Shown piece after piece: positions 36,922 to 49,977 of a stretch of 64,000 nt of DNA (its first letter is position 1; the number at the start of each line of letters is the position of its first letter). The notes under the pieces were generated by a model, which was not told where the DNA came from, searched no databases, and was given only the letters and a program-made list of their open reading frames with translations. A program made the translations under genes and the position numbers. This stretch comes from JALOKP01 sp963800865 (GTDB lineage: Bacteria; Acidobacteriota; Polarisedimenticolia; J045), in the NCBI GenBank assembly GCA_963800865.1, contig CAWDCL010000004.1, positions 620,001 to 684,000 on the forward strand, read 5' to 3'.

Positions 36922-38046
36922 TCAGTCCTTCCACTCGGCGATGAAGACGTTCGTCTCGCCCGGCTTGGCGTTGGCGCGGTTGGAGCAGAAGGCGAACTTC
37001 CGGCCGTCGGGGGACCACATCGGGAAGCCGTCGAAGCCCTCGGCGAAGGTGATCCGCTCGAGGTTCTGGCCGTCGAGGTCGATCATGTAGAGGTCGAACT
37101 CGCGGCCCCGCGGCTCGGGGTAGTTGGTCGAGAAGATGATCTTCCGGCCGGACGGGTGGAAGAACGGGGCGAAGGCGGCGGAGCCCAGCCGGGTGAGCTG
37201 GCGCTTGTTGCCGCCGTCCGCGTCCATGATCCAGATCTCGAGTTTTCCCGGCCGGATCAGGTTCTGCCCGAGCAGCCGCTGGTAGTCGTCCAGCGCGGGC
37301 CCCGGCTCGGGGTGGTGCGCGCGGAAGACGATCTTGCTGCCGTCGGGCGAGTAGAACGCGCCCCCGTCGTAGCCGACCGCGTCGGTCAGGCGCTTGACGT
37401 CGCTGCCGTCGAGCTTCATCGAGTAGAGGTCGAGGTCGCCGTCGCGCATCGAGGTGAAGACGATCCGGTCGCCTTTGGGCGAGACGGTCGCCTCGGCGTC
37501 GTAGCCCGGACTCCGGGTCAGCTGCACCGGCTTCGAGCCGTCGGCTTCGGCGACGAAGATCTCGTACTCCGGGTAGATCGCCCAGACGTACCCCTGGCTC
37601 ATGTCGGCCGGCGGGGGGCACTGCGGGCTGCCGAGGTGCGTCGAGGCGTACAGGATCCGCTTGTCCTTCGGCATGAAGTAGGAGCAGGTCGTGCGCCCCT
37701 TGCCGGTCGAGACGAGCTTCTTCCCGCTGCCGTCGGTCTTCATCGTGAAGATCTGGTCGCAGCCGTACGGCGGGTGGGTGGACTGGTAGATCAGCTTGTC
37801 GCCGGCGAACGAGAAGTAGGCCTCGGCGTTCTCGCCGCCGTCGGTCAGCATCGTCAGCGAGGCGAAGTGCTTCTCGCGCGGGTCGGGCGCCACGGGGCGC
37901 GGCACCGACGGAGCGGGAGCCGCTGCCGACGGCGCGCTGCCGGCAGCGCTGCCGGCGGCCGCGAGCGCCGCGAACGCCACGGCGCCGGAAGCAAGGGCGA
38001 GCAAGACGACGGCGATCGTAGGGCGGGAGGTCACACGCATCGGCAC
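36922..38046 (-). CDS. TolB-like PD40 beta-propeller protein, exported
   Basis: 374 residues. Start GTG 38046 (AGGAG six bases upstream) gives an N-terminal signal VTSRPTIAVVLLALASGAVA. Five or more PD40 blades follow: YFSFAGDKLIYQSTHPPYGC, TVSPKGDRIVFTSMRDGDLD, YSPDGSKIVFRAHHPE, FFHPSGRKIIFSTNYPE and MWSPDGRKFAFCSNRA. The propeller is of the TolB C-terminal type, but the TolB N-terminal domain is absent, so it is not TolB itself. A periplasmic sensor or scaffold role is likely. Lies 31 bp downstream of glgB's start side on the same strand. Confidence 0.87.
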   Translation of the reverse strand: MPMRVTSRPTIAVVLLALASGAVAFAALAAAGSAAGSAPSAAAPAPSVPRPVAPDPREKHFASLTMLTDGGENAEAYFSFAGDKLIYQSTHPPYGCDQIFTMKTDGSGKKLVSTGKGRTTCSYFMPKDKRILYASTHLGSPQCPPPADMSQGYVWAIYPEYEIFVAEADGSKPVQLTRSPGYDAEATVSPKGDRIVFTSMRDGDLDLYSMKLDGSDVKRLTDAVGYDGGAFYSPDGSKIVFRAHHPEPGPALDDYQRLLGQNLIRPGKLEIWIMDADGGNKRQLTRLGSAAFAPFFHPSGRKIIFSTNYPEPRGREFDLYMIDLDGQNLERITFAEGFDGFPMWSPDGRKFAFCSNRANAKPGETNVFIAEWKD

Positions 38047-38087
38047 GGGGTGCTCCTGGGATCGGCGGCGAGCGGGCCAGAATGGAA

Positions 38088-38114
38088 ACGGCGGGGCCGC
38101 AGGGGCCCCGCCGT
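38088..38114 (-). terminator. Strong GC stem-loop after the Cys-rich protein gene
   Basis: ACGGCGGGGCC pairs perfectly with GGCCCCGCCGT (11 bp) over a 5-nt loop. It sits between the stop of the Cys-rich gene and the start of the TolB-like gene on the minus strand, followed there by TTTCCATT. Probable intrinsic terminator or attenuator. Confidence 0.55.
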
Positions 38115-38165
38115 CGTCGATCTCGATCGGCTCCGGCCGGCGAGCGGCCGGATGCCGGTCGCGGC

Positions 38166-38627
38166 TCACAGCGAAGCGGTCTGGGTCGCCTTCTTCTTGT
38201 CGCAGCCGCCCTTGGCGCAACCGCCCTTGGCCATCTGCGCCGCGGTCTCCTGGATCTTCTTGACGTCGGCCGCGCTGGTCGAGGTGAGCAGGACCACCAC
38301 GCCGCTGTCGGTGTTCTCGACGTTGCGGGTCCAGTCGGAGTGCATCATCGGGCAGTCACCGCAGCCGCCCTGCTTCGCCTTGTCGGCCGCCGCCTTGGGG
38401 CAGCCGCCCATCTGGGCCTGGATCCACTTGACGGTCTCGGGGCTGTTCGAGGCGAGGACGATCCTGGCGCCGTTGTCGAGGTTGGTCGCGGTGCGGGTGA
38501 CGTCGGCCATGCCGAACGGGCAATTGCCGTTGTCGGCGACCTGCTGGGTCTTGTTGGCACCGCAGGCCAGGACGACGGAAGCAGCCAGGAAGAAGGTCAG
38601 GACCGTGATCGTGAGGATGCGCTTCAT
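38166..38627 (-). CDS. Exported Cys-rich protein with tandemly duplicated domain
   Basis: 153 residues. Signal segment MKRILTITVLTFFLAASVVL ends at Ala-Cys, possibly a lipoprotein. Two repeats of about 45 residues follow: CPFGMADVTRTATNLDNGAR-IVLASNSPETVKWIQAQ and CPMMHSDWTRNVENTDSGVV-VLLTSTSAADVKKIQET. Each begins Cys-Pro and has the pattern (V/W)TRxxxNxDxG. Cys-Gly-Gly-Cys-type clusters (GGCGDCP, GGCAKGGCDKKK) link and end them. Small CPM-type exported proteins of this kind occur in several phyla, but I know no proven function; metal or thiol chemistry is suggested by the cysteines. ATG 38627 has GGAGAG upstream. A palindromic operator lies about 70 bp upstream. Confidence 0.78.
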   Translation of the reverse strand: MKRILTITVLTFFLAASVVLACGANKTQQVADNGNCPFGMADVTRTATNLDNGARIVLASNSPETVKWIQAQMGGCPKAAADKAKQGGCGDCPMMHSDWTRNVENTDSGVVVLLTSTSAADVKKIQETAAQMAKGGCAKGGCDKKKATQTASL

Positions 38628-38694
38628 CGAACTCTCCGGCGCGCCGCGTGGGGGATCCGCCGGGAGCTGGGCGCGAATCCGCCCGGCGGGTTCG

Positions 38695-38715
38695 TTTCGA
38701 TAATCGAAAACTATA
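38695..38715 (-). promoter_or_regulatory. -10 element with abutting palindromic operator for the Cys-rich gene
   Basis: On the minus strand TATAGT (38715-38710) is immediately followed by the 15-bp perfect palindrome TTTCGATTATCGAAA (38709-38695), which would cover the transcription start. It is an AT-rich island in GC-rich DNA. No good -35 is seen. The TTCGAT half-sites recall some ArsR/SmtB-type metal repressor sites, which is only a resemblance. Confidence 0.55.
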
Positions 38716-38808
38716 CCGCGTAAGCCAGACGCCCGCCCGTCGCTGCCGCCGGGAACGGGCGGGGCGCCAGGGGGGCAACCCCGCCAGGCCGCCGCTCCGG
38801 TCAGGAAA

Positions 38809-39033
38809 TCACCGGAAGTCACTGATGGTCTTGCAGATAGCGGAAATGCTGGAGAACTTCTGGGGGGAGAACTCCTCGTTCGGGATGCTGATGCCGAAGC
38901 TCCCCTCCACCCACTCGACCAGGTCGAAAAGACCGAGCGAATCGACCACACGGTCGAGCGGATCCTCCGGGGCCAGACCCCCGTGGTATCCGGAAAAACG
39001 GGAAGCCAGAAACTCCCGGACCGCCATTTCCAT
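38809..39033 (-). CDS. Acyl carrier protein of MBOAT-ligase cassette
   Basis: 74-residue carrier protein. The phosphopantetheine serine is in RVVDSLGLFDLVEWVEG (DSL motif) near residue 33. ATG 39033 is chosen because GGAGGGAG lies eight bases upstream; an in-frame GTG at 39087 overlaps the ligase stop but has no ribosome site. It is downstream of the AMP-forming ligase and presumably is loaded by it, like DltC by DltA. Less acidic than fatty-acid ACPs at the helix II face. Confidence 0.88.
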   Translation of the reverse strand: MEMAVREFLASRFSGYHGGLAPEDPLDRVVDSLGLFDLVEWVEGSFGISIPNEEFSPQKFSSISAICKTISDFR

Positions 39034-39083
39034 GCCGTTGCTCCCTCCGCCGAACCTCTTCGTCCGGTCTGCTGCCGCTACCG

Positions 39084-40559
39084 TCACGGTGCCGGGCTGG
39101 AAAGACGGTGCTTTTGTACCTTACCGGAGGCCGTCCTGGGAAGCTCGGAAAGAAAAGTCCAGCTCCGCGGGATCTCGTGGTGCGTCAGGTGCCGGGCACA
39201 GTGACGCCGGAGGTCCTCCTCCGACGCGCCGTCCCCGCGGCGGACGACGAAGGCGCGCACCGATTCGCCGAGGATCGGGTGCGGCTCGCCCAGGACCGCG
39301 GCCTCGAGCACGCCGGGGTGCGCCGTCAGCACTTCTTCGATCCTGTGCGCACTGATCCGTTCGCCCGCGCATTTGATCAGGTCCGAATTGCGGCCGACGA
39401 GGTACAGGAAGCCCTCGTCATCGAGGTAGCCGAGGTCGCCCGTGTGCAGCCAGCCGCCGCGCAGCGTCGCGCGGGTCAGCGCGGGGTCGCCGAAATAGCC
39501 CTGCATCACGTTCTCGCCGCGGACGAGGACCTCGCCGGTCCGGCCGGCCGGCAGGTCGCGATCGTCGTCGTCCACGACGCGCAGCGCGACGCCCCGGATC
39601 GGCCGGCCGCACGAGCCGGCCTTCTCGACCATCCGTTCGGGAGGAAGGGCGCAGGCCCGCGTGCTGGTCTCGGTCATCCCGTACATGAAGACGACCTGCG
39701 CCGACGGGAAGCGGCGGGCCAGCGCGTGCAGTGTCTCGCTCGCGAGGTGACTTCCCGAAATCGTGAGGAAGCGCAGCGCCGACAGGTCGTGCCGGTCGAG
39801 CGGGGCGCGCTGGAGCAGCATGTTGACGTGGTACGGCACGCCGCTGAAGGCCGTGATGCGCCGCGATTCCAGCCGCGCGACGAAGCCTGGAAGGTCGTTG
39901 AACGAGTCGAACACGACCTTGCCGCCCGAGGCCAGGGTCGTCAACAGCACGCTCTTGGCATAGGTGTGGAAGAGCGGCAGCACCAGCGCGTAGCGATCGG
40001 CCGGGGAGAGCGGCAGGTAGTCGAGGATCGCGTCGACCACCGCGCCGACGTTTCGGTGCGAGAGCATCACCCCCTTCGGCTGCCCGGTCGTGCCCGAGGT
40101 GAAGACGATGAAGGCGAGGTCGTCCGGCGCGGCGGCGGCCGGCGCGGCGCGCGGCGCCGTGGCCGCGAGCGCCGCCGGTGCGAAGTCCGTCGCGGCCACG
40201 ACGGTGTGGCCCGCGGCCGCGAGCGGTGCCGCGTCGAGGGTCGTCACGACGAGCGCGGGGGCCAGCCGCCCGAGTACCGGCAACAGGCGTTCCAGCGGCT
40301 CGTGCGGCGCGATCTCCGCCACCGGGCGGCCGGAGGCCAGCGCGCCGAGCATCGCCAGCACGTACTCCACGGAGTTCGCGGCGACGATCGCGACCGGCTC
40401 GCGACGTTCGCCGAGCCGCGCGTCGAAGGCGGCGGCCGCGCGCATCACGCCGTCCCACAGTGCGCCGTAGGTCAGCCGCGCGTCGCCGTCCTCGAGCGCG
40501 ACGGCGCCCGGTGCGCCGTCGCCGCGCCGCAGGCGTTCGAGCAGGCCGCCGTCGCTCAA
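39084..40559 (-). CDS. AMP-dependent acyl/aminoacyl ligase (DltA/acyl-CoA synthetase superfamily)
   Basis: 491-residue adenylating enzyme. Signatures in order: IVFTSGTTGQPKGVMLSHRN (P-loop, A3), FMYGMTETSTRAC (A5), GWLHTGDLGYLDDEGFLYLV (A7), NSDLIKCAGERISAHRIEEV (A8) and the catalytic lysine in PRTASGKVQKHRL (A10). It activates a carboxylate as adenylate and probably transfers it to the downstream ACP. The substrate pocket is not readable by eye; fatty acid and D-amino acid are both possible. TTG start at 40559 overlaps the MBOAT stop in TTGA, so translation is coupled. Confidence 0.9.
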   Translation of the reverse strand: MSDGGLLERLRRGDGAPGAVALEDGDARLTYGALWDGVMRAAAAFDARLGERREPVAIVAANSVEYVLAMLGALASGRPVAEIAPHEPLERLLPVLGRLAPALVVTTLDAAPLAAAGHTVVAATDFAPAALAATAPRAAPAAAAPDDLAFIVFTSGTTGQPKGVMLSHRNVGAVVDAILDYLPLSPADRYALVLPLFHTYAKSVLLTTLASGGKVVFDSFNDLPGFVARLESRRITAFSGVPYHVNMLLQRAPLDRHDLSALRFLTISGSHLASETLHALARRFPSAQVVFMYGMTETSTRACALPPERMVEKAGSCGRPIRGVALRVVDDDDRDLPAGRTGEVLVRGENVMQGYFGDPALTRATLRGGWLHTGDLGYLDDEGFLYLVGRNSDLIKCAGERISAHRIEEVLTAHPGVLEAAVLGEPHPILGESVRAFVVRRGDGASEEDLRRHCARHLTHHEIPRSWTFLSELPRTASGKVQKHRLSSPAP

Positions 40560-42025
40560 GCGCCCCCCCCGAACAGGCGGCCGAAGTAGGCCGGAACGTC
40601 GGCCAGCGTGTCGGCCTCGCGGTTGATGTAGTAGGCGATCGCGTAGAACGCGCTGGTCAGTACCCAGCCCGTCAGTGCCCAGTACCAGCGGCTGTCCAGC
40701 CCGAGGCGCGCCGTGAGCCCGGGGAAGCGCCGGGGGAAGTCGACGACGAGCCAGATCAAGAGGCCGTTCAGCGCCCAGTAGCTCATCGTCAGGATCGCCT
40801 GGTCGACGGTCAGCGCCCCTTCTGCGGCGTGGGCCAGCAGGTGCAGCGCGCCGGACGCCAGGAGGGTCGCCATGATGCTCGTAAAGAGCCCGATCTTGGC
40901 GCGCATCATCGGGTAGAACGTGAACGTCACGAGCCACTCGCGGAACAGCAGGTTCCAGCGCCGCCAGTGCTCGTTGGGGGTCCGCGCCAGGATCCACCAG
41001 TCGAAGTTGTTGCGGATCGGCAGCCCGAACAGGCGCAGCAGGCCGAGCGCGAGGTCGTAGCCGAAGACCACCTCGCAGGAGAGCGTGAGGTAGTTCAGGT
41101 AGGAGTAGCCGAGCAACTCGAGGCCGCCGGCCTCGCGCCAGGCCCGGGCCCCCAGGAACGCGTCGATTTCGACCGACACGGTGCGGCAGAAGAGCGCGAT
41201 CGCCAGCGCGCGCAGGCCGGCCAGGCGCACCACGTCGATCCGGTCGCGGTCGGCGGGCCCGAACTCCGCCAGCGTGAACACCGGCCCCTCCATGAAGAGC
41301 CGGGTGCCGACGTAGCCGAGGTAGTTCCCGAGCGGGAGGAGCTTCCGCGTCGTCACCTGGTAGCAGGCGTACCAGAGGCAGACGATCAGCCCGATCGTGA
41401 TCCCGGACCGGTCGAGGCCGCTCCAGTCGAAGGCCTGGCCGAGGCCGCGGATCACGGGGGCCGCGGCGACGATCGCGACGAGCATCGTCCAGCGCGGCAC
41501 CGAGAGCCGGAACAGGCCGTAGAAGGCGAGCGCCACGAGGGTCAGCACGGCGATCGACGGCAGGTCGAACAGTTTCAGGGCCAGGCCGATGGCCAGCGCC
41601 CCGGCTGCGATCGTCCAGTACCGGATGGTCCGCGGCAGCCACCAGGTCGCCAGGAAGAGCAGGTGGAAGGCGACCAGCCGCCCCGGGATCGTCGAGAGTC
41701 CCTCGGTCGAAGGGAGGGGCAGACGCGCTCCGGCGGCGAGCGAACGGATCGCCCAGCCGAGGAGCGACCAGGTCTGCTCGGCGAACAGGTAGGGGACGAA
41801 CGAGAGAGCGGCGACCAGCGCGAACCGGGCCGCCGGGGAGGCCGGTAGGGACCATCGATCGAGTCCCAGCCGCCGCGCGACCGAGCCGGGGCCGGAGATC
41901 GCCTCGAGGGCCAGCCGGACGGGACGGAAGGGGGAACCCGGGACGAGCCGCTCCCGGACCGGATCGGGGCGCGCGATCGGAGTTGCGGCGCCTGTCTCCC
42001 GGGGTGCAGCTTGGCCGCCGATCAT
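40556..42025 (-). CDS. MBOAT family membrane O-acyltransferase (DltB-like position)
   Basis: 489-residue multi-spanning protein with about 11 hydrophobic segments. NNFDWWILARTPNEHWRRWN followed by LLFREWLVTFTFYPMMRAK matches the MBOAT core element around the first conserved region, and the candidate catalytic His is in LLASGALHLLAHAAEG. It is more divergent than DltB or AlgI. It would transfer an acyl group, carried by the ACP, across the membrane to a polysaccharide or lipid. ATG 42025 or GTG 42031 are both possible starts. First gene of a three-gene unit. Confidence 0.83.
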   Translation of the reverse strand: MIGGQAAPRETGAATPIARPDPVRERLVPGSPFRPVRLALEAISGPGSVARRLGLDRWSLPASPAARFALVAALSFVPYLFAEQTWSLLGWAIRSLAAGARLPLPSTEGLSTIPGRLVAFHLLFLATWWLPRTIRYWTIAAGALAIGLALKLFDLPSIAVLTLVALAFYGLFRLSVPRWTMLVAIVAAAPVIRGLGQAFDWSGLDRSGITIGLIVCLWYACYQVTTRKLLPLGNYLGYVGTRLFMEGPVFTLAEFGPADRDRIDVVRLAGLRALAIALFCRTVSVEIDAFLGARAWREAGGLELLGYSYLNYLTLSCEVVFGYDLALGLLRLFGLPIRNNFDWWILARTPNEHWRRWNLLFREWLVTFTFYPMMRAKIGLFTSIMATLLASGALHLLAHAAEGALTVDQAILTMSYWALNGLLIWLVVDFPRRFPGLTARLGLDSRWYWALTGWVLTSAFYAIAYYINREADTLADVPAYFGRLFGGGA

Positions 42026-42108
42026 CGCCACACCCCACTTCGCGGGAACCCCAGCCAGGGCACACCGCCGATCGACGCCTCGGGTGGGCCCCGCGACGTG
42101 AGCGCGAA

Positions 42109-42138
42109 CTCATACCCTGTACAGCGCGGAGGGGTCAA
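42109..42138 (-). promoter_or_regulatory. Candidate promoter of the MBOAT operon
   Basis: Minus-strand TTGACC (42138-42133), 18-bp spacer, TATGAG (42114-42109), about 84 bp before the MBOAT start. Confidence 0.42.
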
Positions 42139-42195
42139 ACGCCACTCCGGAATCGGTTCGCCGCGGGTTCGCCCCGCGGTGCGGCTTACTTGACT

Positions 42196-42216
42196 AATCG
42201 TTCAAGTTAAATCGTT
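42196..42216. promoter_or_regulatory. Direct repeat AATCGTT-N7-AATCGTT in the divergent respiratory/MBOAT control region
   Basis: Two identical heptamers with a 14-bp period, inside an AT-richer block (42185-42240) of the 273-bp intergenic region. TTGA...TCAA half-sites overlap it. Tandem heptamers are a usual layout for response regulators, so a two-component or redox regulator site is possible. Apart from this and the two promoters, I see nothing else in 42026-42298. Confidence 0.38.
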
Positions 42217-42261
42217 GAGTGGATAGGGTTTCCCGGTTTGGCTTACCAGGAGTTTTTGGCC

Positions 42262-42289
42262 TTGACACGGACCCTTCTCGGGTTACCCT
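42262..42289 (+). promoter_or_regulatory. Promoter of the complex III/oxidase operon, probably leaderless
   Basis: Consensus TTGACA at 42262-42267, 16-bp spacer, TACCCT at 42284-42289. The expected start of transcription is about 42296-42299, at the ATG of actA, and no ribosome site precedes that ATG. Confidence 0.55.
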
Positions 42290-42298
42290 TCCCGCTCC

Positions 42299-42960
42299 AT
42301 GCCCACCAACAGTTCGGACACTTCGCGCCACTTCGTTTTCCCCAAGTGGAGCAACCTGCTGAGGCCTGCCCTGGCGGTCCTCATGGTTGGGGGACCCGTG
42401 TACCTGGTCGCGCTGGCCTGGTTCGGAGGCTCCCCGAAGACCCTGGACATCGGCTACGCGCCGGTCCAGCCGGTCCCTTACAGCCACGCCCTGCACGCCG
42501 GGAAGCTGGGGATCGACTGCAGGTACTGCCACAACACGGTCGAGTCCGCGGCGTTCGCCGCCGTCCCACCGACCCAGACCTGCATGAACTGCCACTCCAA
42601 GGTGCGCGCCAACAGCGACAAGCTGGCGATCGTGCGCGAGAGCTACGCGACCGGCATGCCGGTCCCCTGGGTCAAGGTCCACGACCTTCCCGACTACGTC
42701 TACTTCAACCACAGCGCGCACGTCCGGCGCGGCGTCGGCTGCGTCGAGTGCCACGGGCGGGTCGACCGGATGGAACTGGTCAGCCAGGTCCAGACGCTGT
42801 CGATGTCGTGGTGCCTCGACTGTCACCGCAACCCGGACCGCCGCCTCCGGCCGCCGGAGTTCGTGACGCAGATGGACTGGACGCCGAGCGAGGATCCGGC
42901 CGCGCTCGGCAAGCGGCTTCGCGCCGAACGCAACATCAACCCCAGCACGGACTGCTACAC

Positions 42961-42973
<13 letters not shown>
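42299..42973 (+). CDS. actA: Alternative complex III subunit ActA, pentahaem cytochrome c
   Basis: 224-residue membrane-anchored cytochrome. A single hydrophobic segment at about 25-42 anchors it; five haem-binding motifs follow: CRYCH, CMNCH, CVECH, CLDCH and CYTCH, the last being the final residues. In alternative complex III ActA passes electrons from the ActB iron-sulfur chain to the mono-haem ActE or directly to the oxidase. First gene of a 13-gene run; ActB overlaps its end by 13 bp. No Shine-Dalgarno upstream, consistent with leaderless start. Confidence 0.95.
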
Positions 42974-47515
<4,542 letters not shown>

Positions 47516-47516
<1 letters not shown>

Positions 47517-48088
47517 TGGCCGACCACTCCGTCCCGGCCGCGTCGGCCGCGCCCGCGGCTCCCGTGTTCTGGGGCTACGCCGCGGAGTTCGACTCGGTGA
47601 CCGGCGTCCTGCACGCCGCGGAGAAGTGCCGCGACGCGGGCTTCACGCGCTGGGACGTGCTGACGCCGTTCCCGGTGCACGGGTTGAACGACGCGATGGG
47701 CCTGCGCAGCACGCGCCTGCCGTGGTTCGTCTTCGCGATGGGCGCGACCGGGTGCCTGACCGGGGTCCTGATGCAGTGGTGGATGAACGCGGTCGACTAC
47801 CGGCTGATCGTCAGCGGCAAGCCGTTCTGGAGCCTGCCTGCGAACATCCCGGTCGCCTTCGAGCTGACCATCCTCTTCGCGGCGCTGTCGACCTTCTTCG
47901 GGATGTGGTTCCTGAATGGCCTGCCGAGGCACTACCACCCGACCTTCAACAGCCGCCGCCTGAAGCGCGCGACGACGGACCGCTTCTACGTCGTGGTCGA
48001 GGCGACCGACCCGCGCTTCGACCGGGCCCGGACCCGCGAGTTCCTGGAGTCCCTGGGCGCGGCGCACGTCGAAGAGCTGGAGGACTGA
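47516..48088 (+). CDS. actD: Alternative complex III subunit ActD
   Basis: 190 residues. N-terminal cytosolic domain (FWGYAAEFDSVTGVLHAAEK, FTRWDVLTPFPVHGLNDAMG) and two transmembrane helices (LPWFVFAMGATGCLTGVLMQ; IPVAFELTILFAALSTFFGM), then a short C-terminal tail. Matches DUF3341-type ActD. ATG overlaps the ActC stop by one base (TGATG). Confidence 0.94.
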
Positions 48089-48092
48089 CCCC

Positions 48093-48737
48093 GTGCCGAG
48101 GTGGATCCTCTACACGCTCGTGATCCTGGCGGTGGCCTCGCTGCTGCCGTTCGCGTTCATCGCGCGGGCGCGCGGCGCCAAAGCCGACCGCACGCGCCTG
48201 CGTCCGATCCAGAACATGGGTACGCAGCAGAAGTACCTGCCGCAGAGCGAGAACCCGCTGTTCGCCGACACCCGCGCGATGCGTCCCGCGATCGAGGGGA
48301 CCGTCCAGCGCGGCGCGCCGATCGATGGCGGCGCCTTCTCGACGGGGCGCGGTCCGGACGGGCAGTTCGTGGCCGAGTTCCCGGTCCCCGTCAACCGCGC
48401 GCTGCTGCTGCGCGGGCAGGAGCGCTACAACATCTACTGCTCGCCCTGCCACGGGCTGTCCGGGTCGGGCGACGGCATCGTCGCCCGGCGCGCCGACGCG
48501 CTGCAGGAAGGAACCTGGGTCCCGCCCCTCAGCTACCACGTCGACCAGGTCCGCGGCCGCCCGGTGGGGCACATCTTCAACACGATCACGAACGGAATCC
48601 GCAACATGCCCGCCTACGGCAGCCAGGTGTCCGCCGCGGACCGCTGGGCGATCGTGGCCTACGTCCGCGCCCTGCAGCGCAGCCAGAACGCGACCGTCGC
48701 CGACGTCCCGCCCGACCTGCGCGCGGGCCTGCGCTGA
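48093..48737 (+). CDS. actE: Alternative complex III subunit ActE, mono-haem cytochrome c
   Basis: 214 residues. N-terminal signal anchor WILYTLVILAVASLLPFAFI, haem site CSPCH near 115 and candidate axial Met in RNMPAYGSQV. GTG start at 48093 five bases after the actD stop. It shuttles electrons from ActA toward the oxidase, probably to the cytochrome domain fused to CoxB. Confidence 0.94.
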   Translation: MPRWILYTLVILAVASLLPFAFIARARGAKADRTRLRPIQNMGTQQKYLPQSENPLFADTRAMRPAIEGTVQRGAPIDGGAFSTGRGPDGQFVAEFPVPVNRALLLRGQERYNIYCSPCHGLSGSGDGIVARRADALQEGTWVPPLSYHVDQVRGRPVGHIFNTITNGIRNMPAYGSQVSAADRWAIVAYVRALQRSQNATVADVPPDLRAGLR

Positions 48738-48748
48738 GCGGGGGAACG

Positions 48749-49966
48749 ATGAAGCACGCGTACGACCTGTCGAAGGACAACGTCCAGTTCGGCGATCTCG
48801 GCCGGAAGTGGGGGACGCTCTCGCTCGTCGTGGGCGTGGTCGGCCTCGCGGCCGCGGCCGGGCTGGGGTTCGCCTCGGGCGACGGCGGGAAGCGCTTCTT
48901 CTGGGCCTACCTCGTGGCCTTCGCCTACTTCCTGGCGATGGGCCTCGGCGCCCTGGTCTGGGTGATGATCCAGCACATGACCCGCTCCGGCTGGAGCGTC
49001 CTCCTGCGGCGGATTGCCGAGGGGATCGCCGGCGCGCTGCCGATGATGGCGCTGCTGTTCGTTCCGCTGCTCTTCGGGCTGGGCGAGATCTATCACTGGG
49101 CCCACCCGGAGGCGGTTGCGCACGACCCGGTGCTGGCGAAGAAGGCGGTCTATCTCAACGTTCCGTTCTTCATCGCGCGCTGGGCCGTCTATTTCGCGGT
49201 CTGGTGCGGTACGGCCTGGTCGCTTTCCCGCGCGAGCAGGGCCCAGGACGCCTCGGGCGACCCGGCGCTGACGCTGCGGATGCAGCGGATCTCGTACGCG
49301 ATGATCGTCCCCTTCGCGGTCACGCTGACCTTCGCGTCCTTCGACCTGCTGATGTCGCTCGATCCGCACTGGTTCAGCTCGATCTTCGGCGTCTACTTCT
49401 TCGCCGGCGCGATCTGGCTGTTCTTCGCGGTGCTGCCGATCGTGGTCTGGCGTCTCCAGGCGAACGGCCGGCTGGCGGGCGCGATCACGCCCGACCTCTA
49501 CCAGGAGATGGGCAAGCTGCTGTTCGCGTTCGGCGTGTTCTGGGCCTACATCGCGTTCTCGCAGTTCATGCTGATCTGGTACGCGAACATCCCCGAAGAG
49601 ACGAGCTGGTACCTCAAGCGCTGGAACGGCGGCTGGCCGCTGGTCGGCCTGCTGCTGATCGTGGGCCACTTCTTCGCGCCGTTCCTGGTGATCATGTCGC
49701 GGGCGGCCAAGCGCAACCTCCGGATCCTGATCCCCGTCGCCTGCTGGGCGATGCTGATGCAGTGGTTCGACTTCTACTACATCGCGATGCCGGAGTACGA
49801 GCCGGGCAGCGGGCGGGTGCCGTTCTCGCTGCTGGACCTCGCGGCGTTCCTGGGCGTCGGCGGGCTGTTCTTCTGGATGGTCAGCCGCAACCTGGCCTCG
49901 GCACCGCTGGTCCCGGTGGACGATCCCCGGCTCCAGGAGTCGCTGGTCTTCGAAGAAGGCGTCTGA
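48749..49966 (+). CDS. actF: Alternative complex III subunit ActF, NrfD-like membrane protein
   Basis: 405 residues with about ten transmembrane helices, shorter relative of ActC. Typical segments: TFASFDLLMSLDPHWFSSIF near 195, FWAYIAFSQFMLIWYANIPE near 265 and FDFYYIAMPEY near 335. Likely the second proton-pathway subunit. ATG 48749, eleven bases after the actE stop with GCGGGGGAAC upstream. Confidence 0.95.
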   Translation: MKHAYDLSKDNVQFGDLGRKWGTLSLVVGVVGLAAAAGLGFASGDGGKRFFWAYLVAFAYFLAMGLGALVWVMIQHMTRSGWSVLLRRIAEGIAGALPMMALLFVPLLFGLGEIYHWAHPEAVAHDPVLAKKAVYLNVPFFIARWAVYFAVWCGTAWSLSRASRAQDASGDPALTLRMQRISYAMIVPFAVTLTFASFDLLMSLDPHWFSSIFGVYFFAGAIWLFFAVLPIVVWRLQANGRLAGAITPDLYQEMGKLLFAFGVFWAYIAFSQFMLIWYANIPEETSWYLKRWNGGWPLVGLLLIVGHFFAPFLVIMSRAAKRNLRILIPVACWAMLMQWFDFYYIAMPEYEPGSGRVPFSLLDLAAFLGVGGLFFWMVSRNLASAPLVPVDDPRLQESLVFEEGV

Positions 49967-49977
49967 GGAGGACCGCG

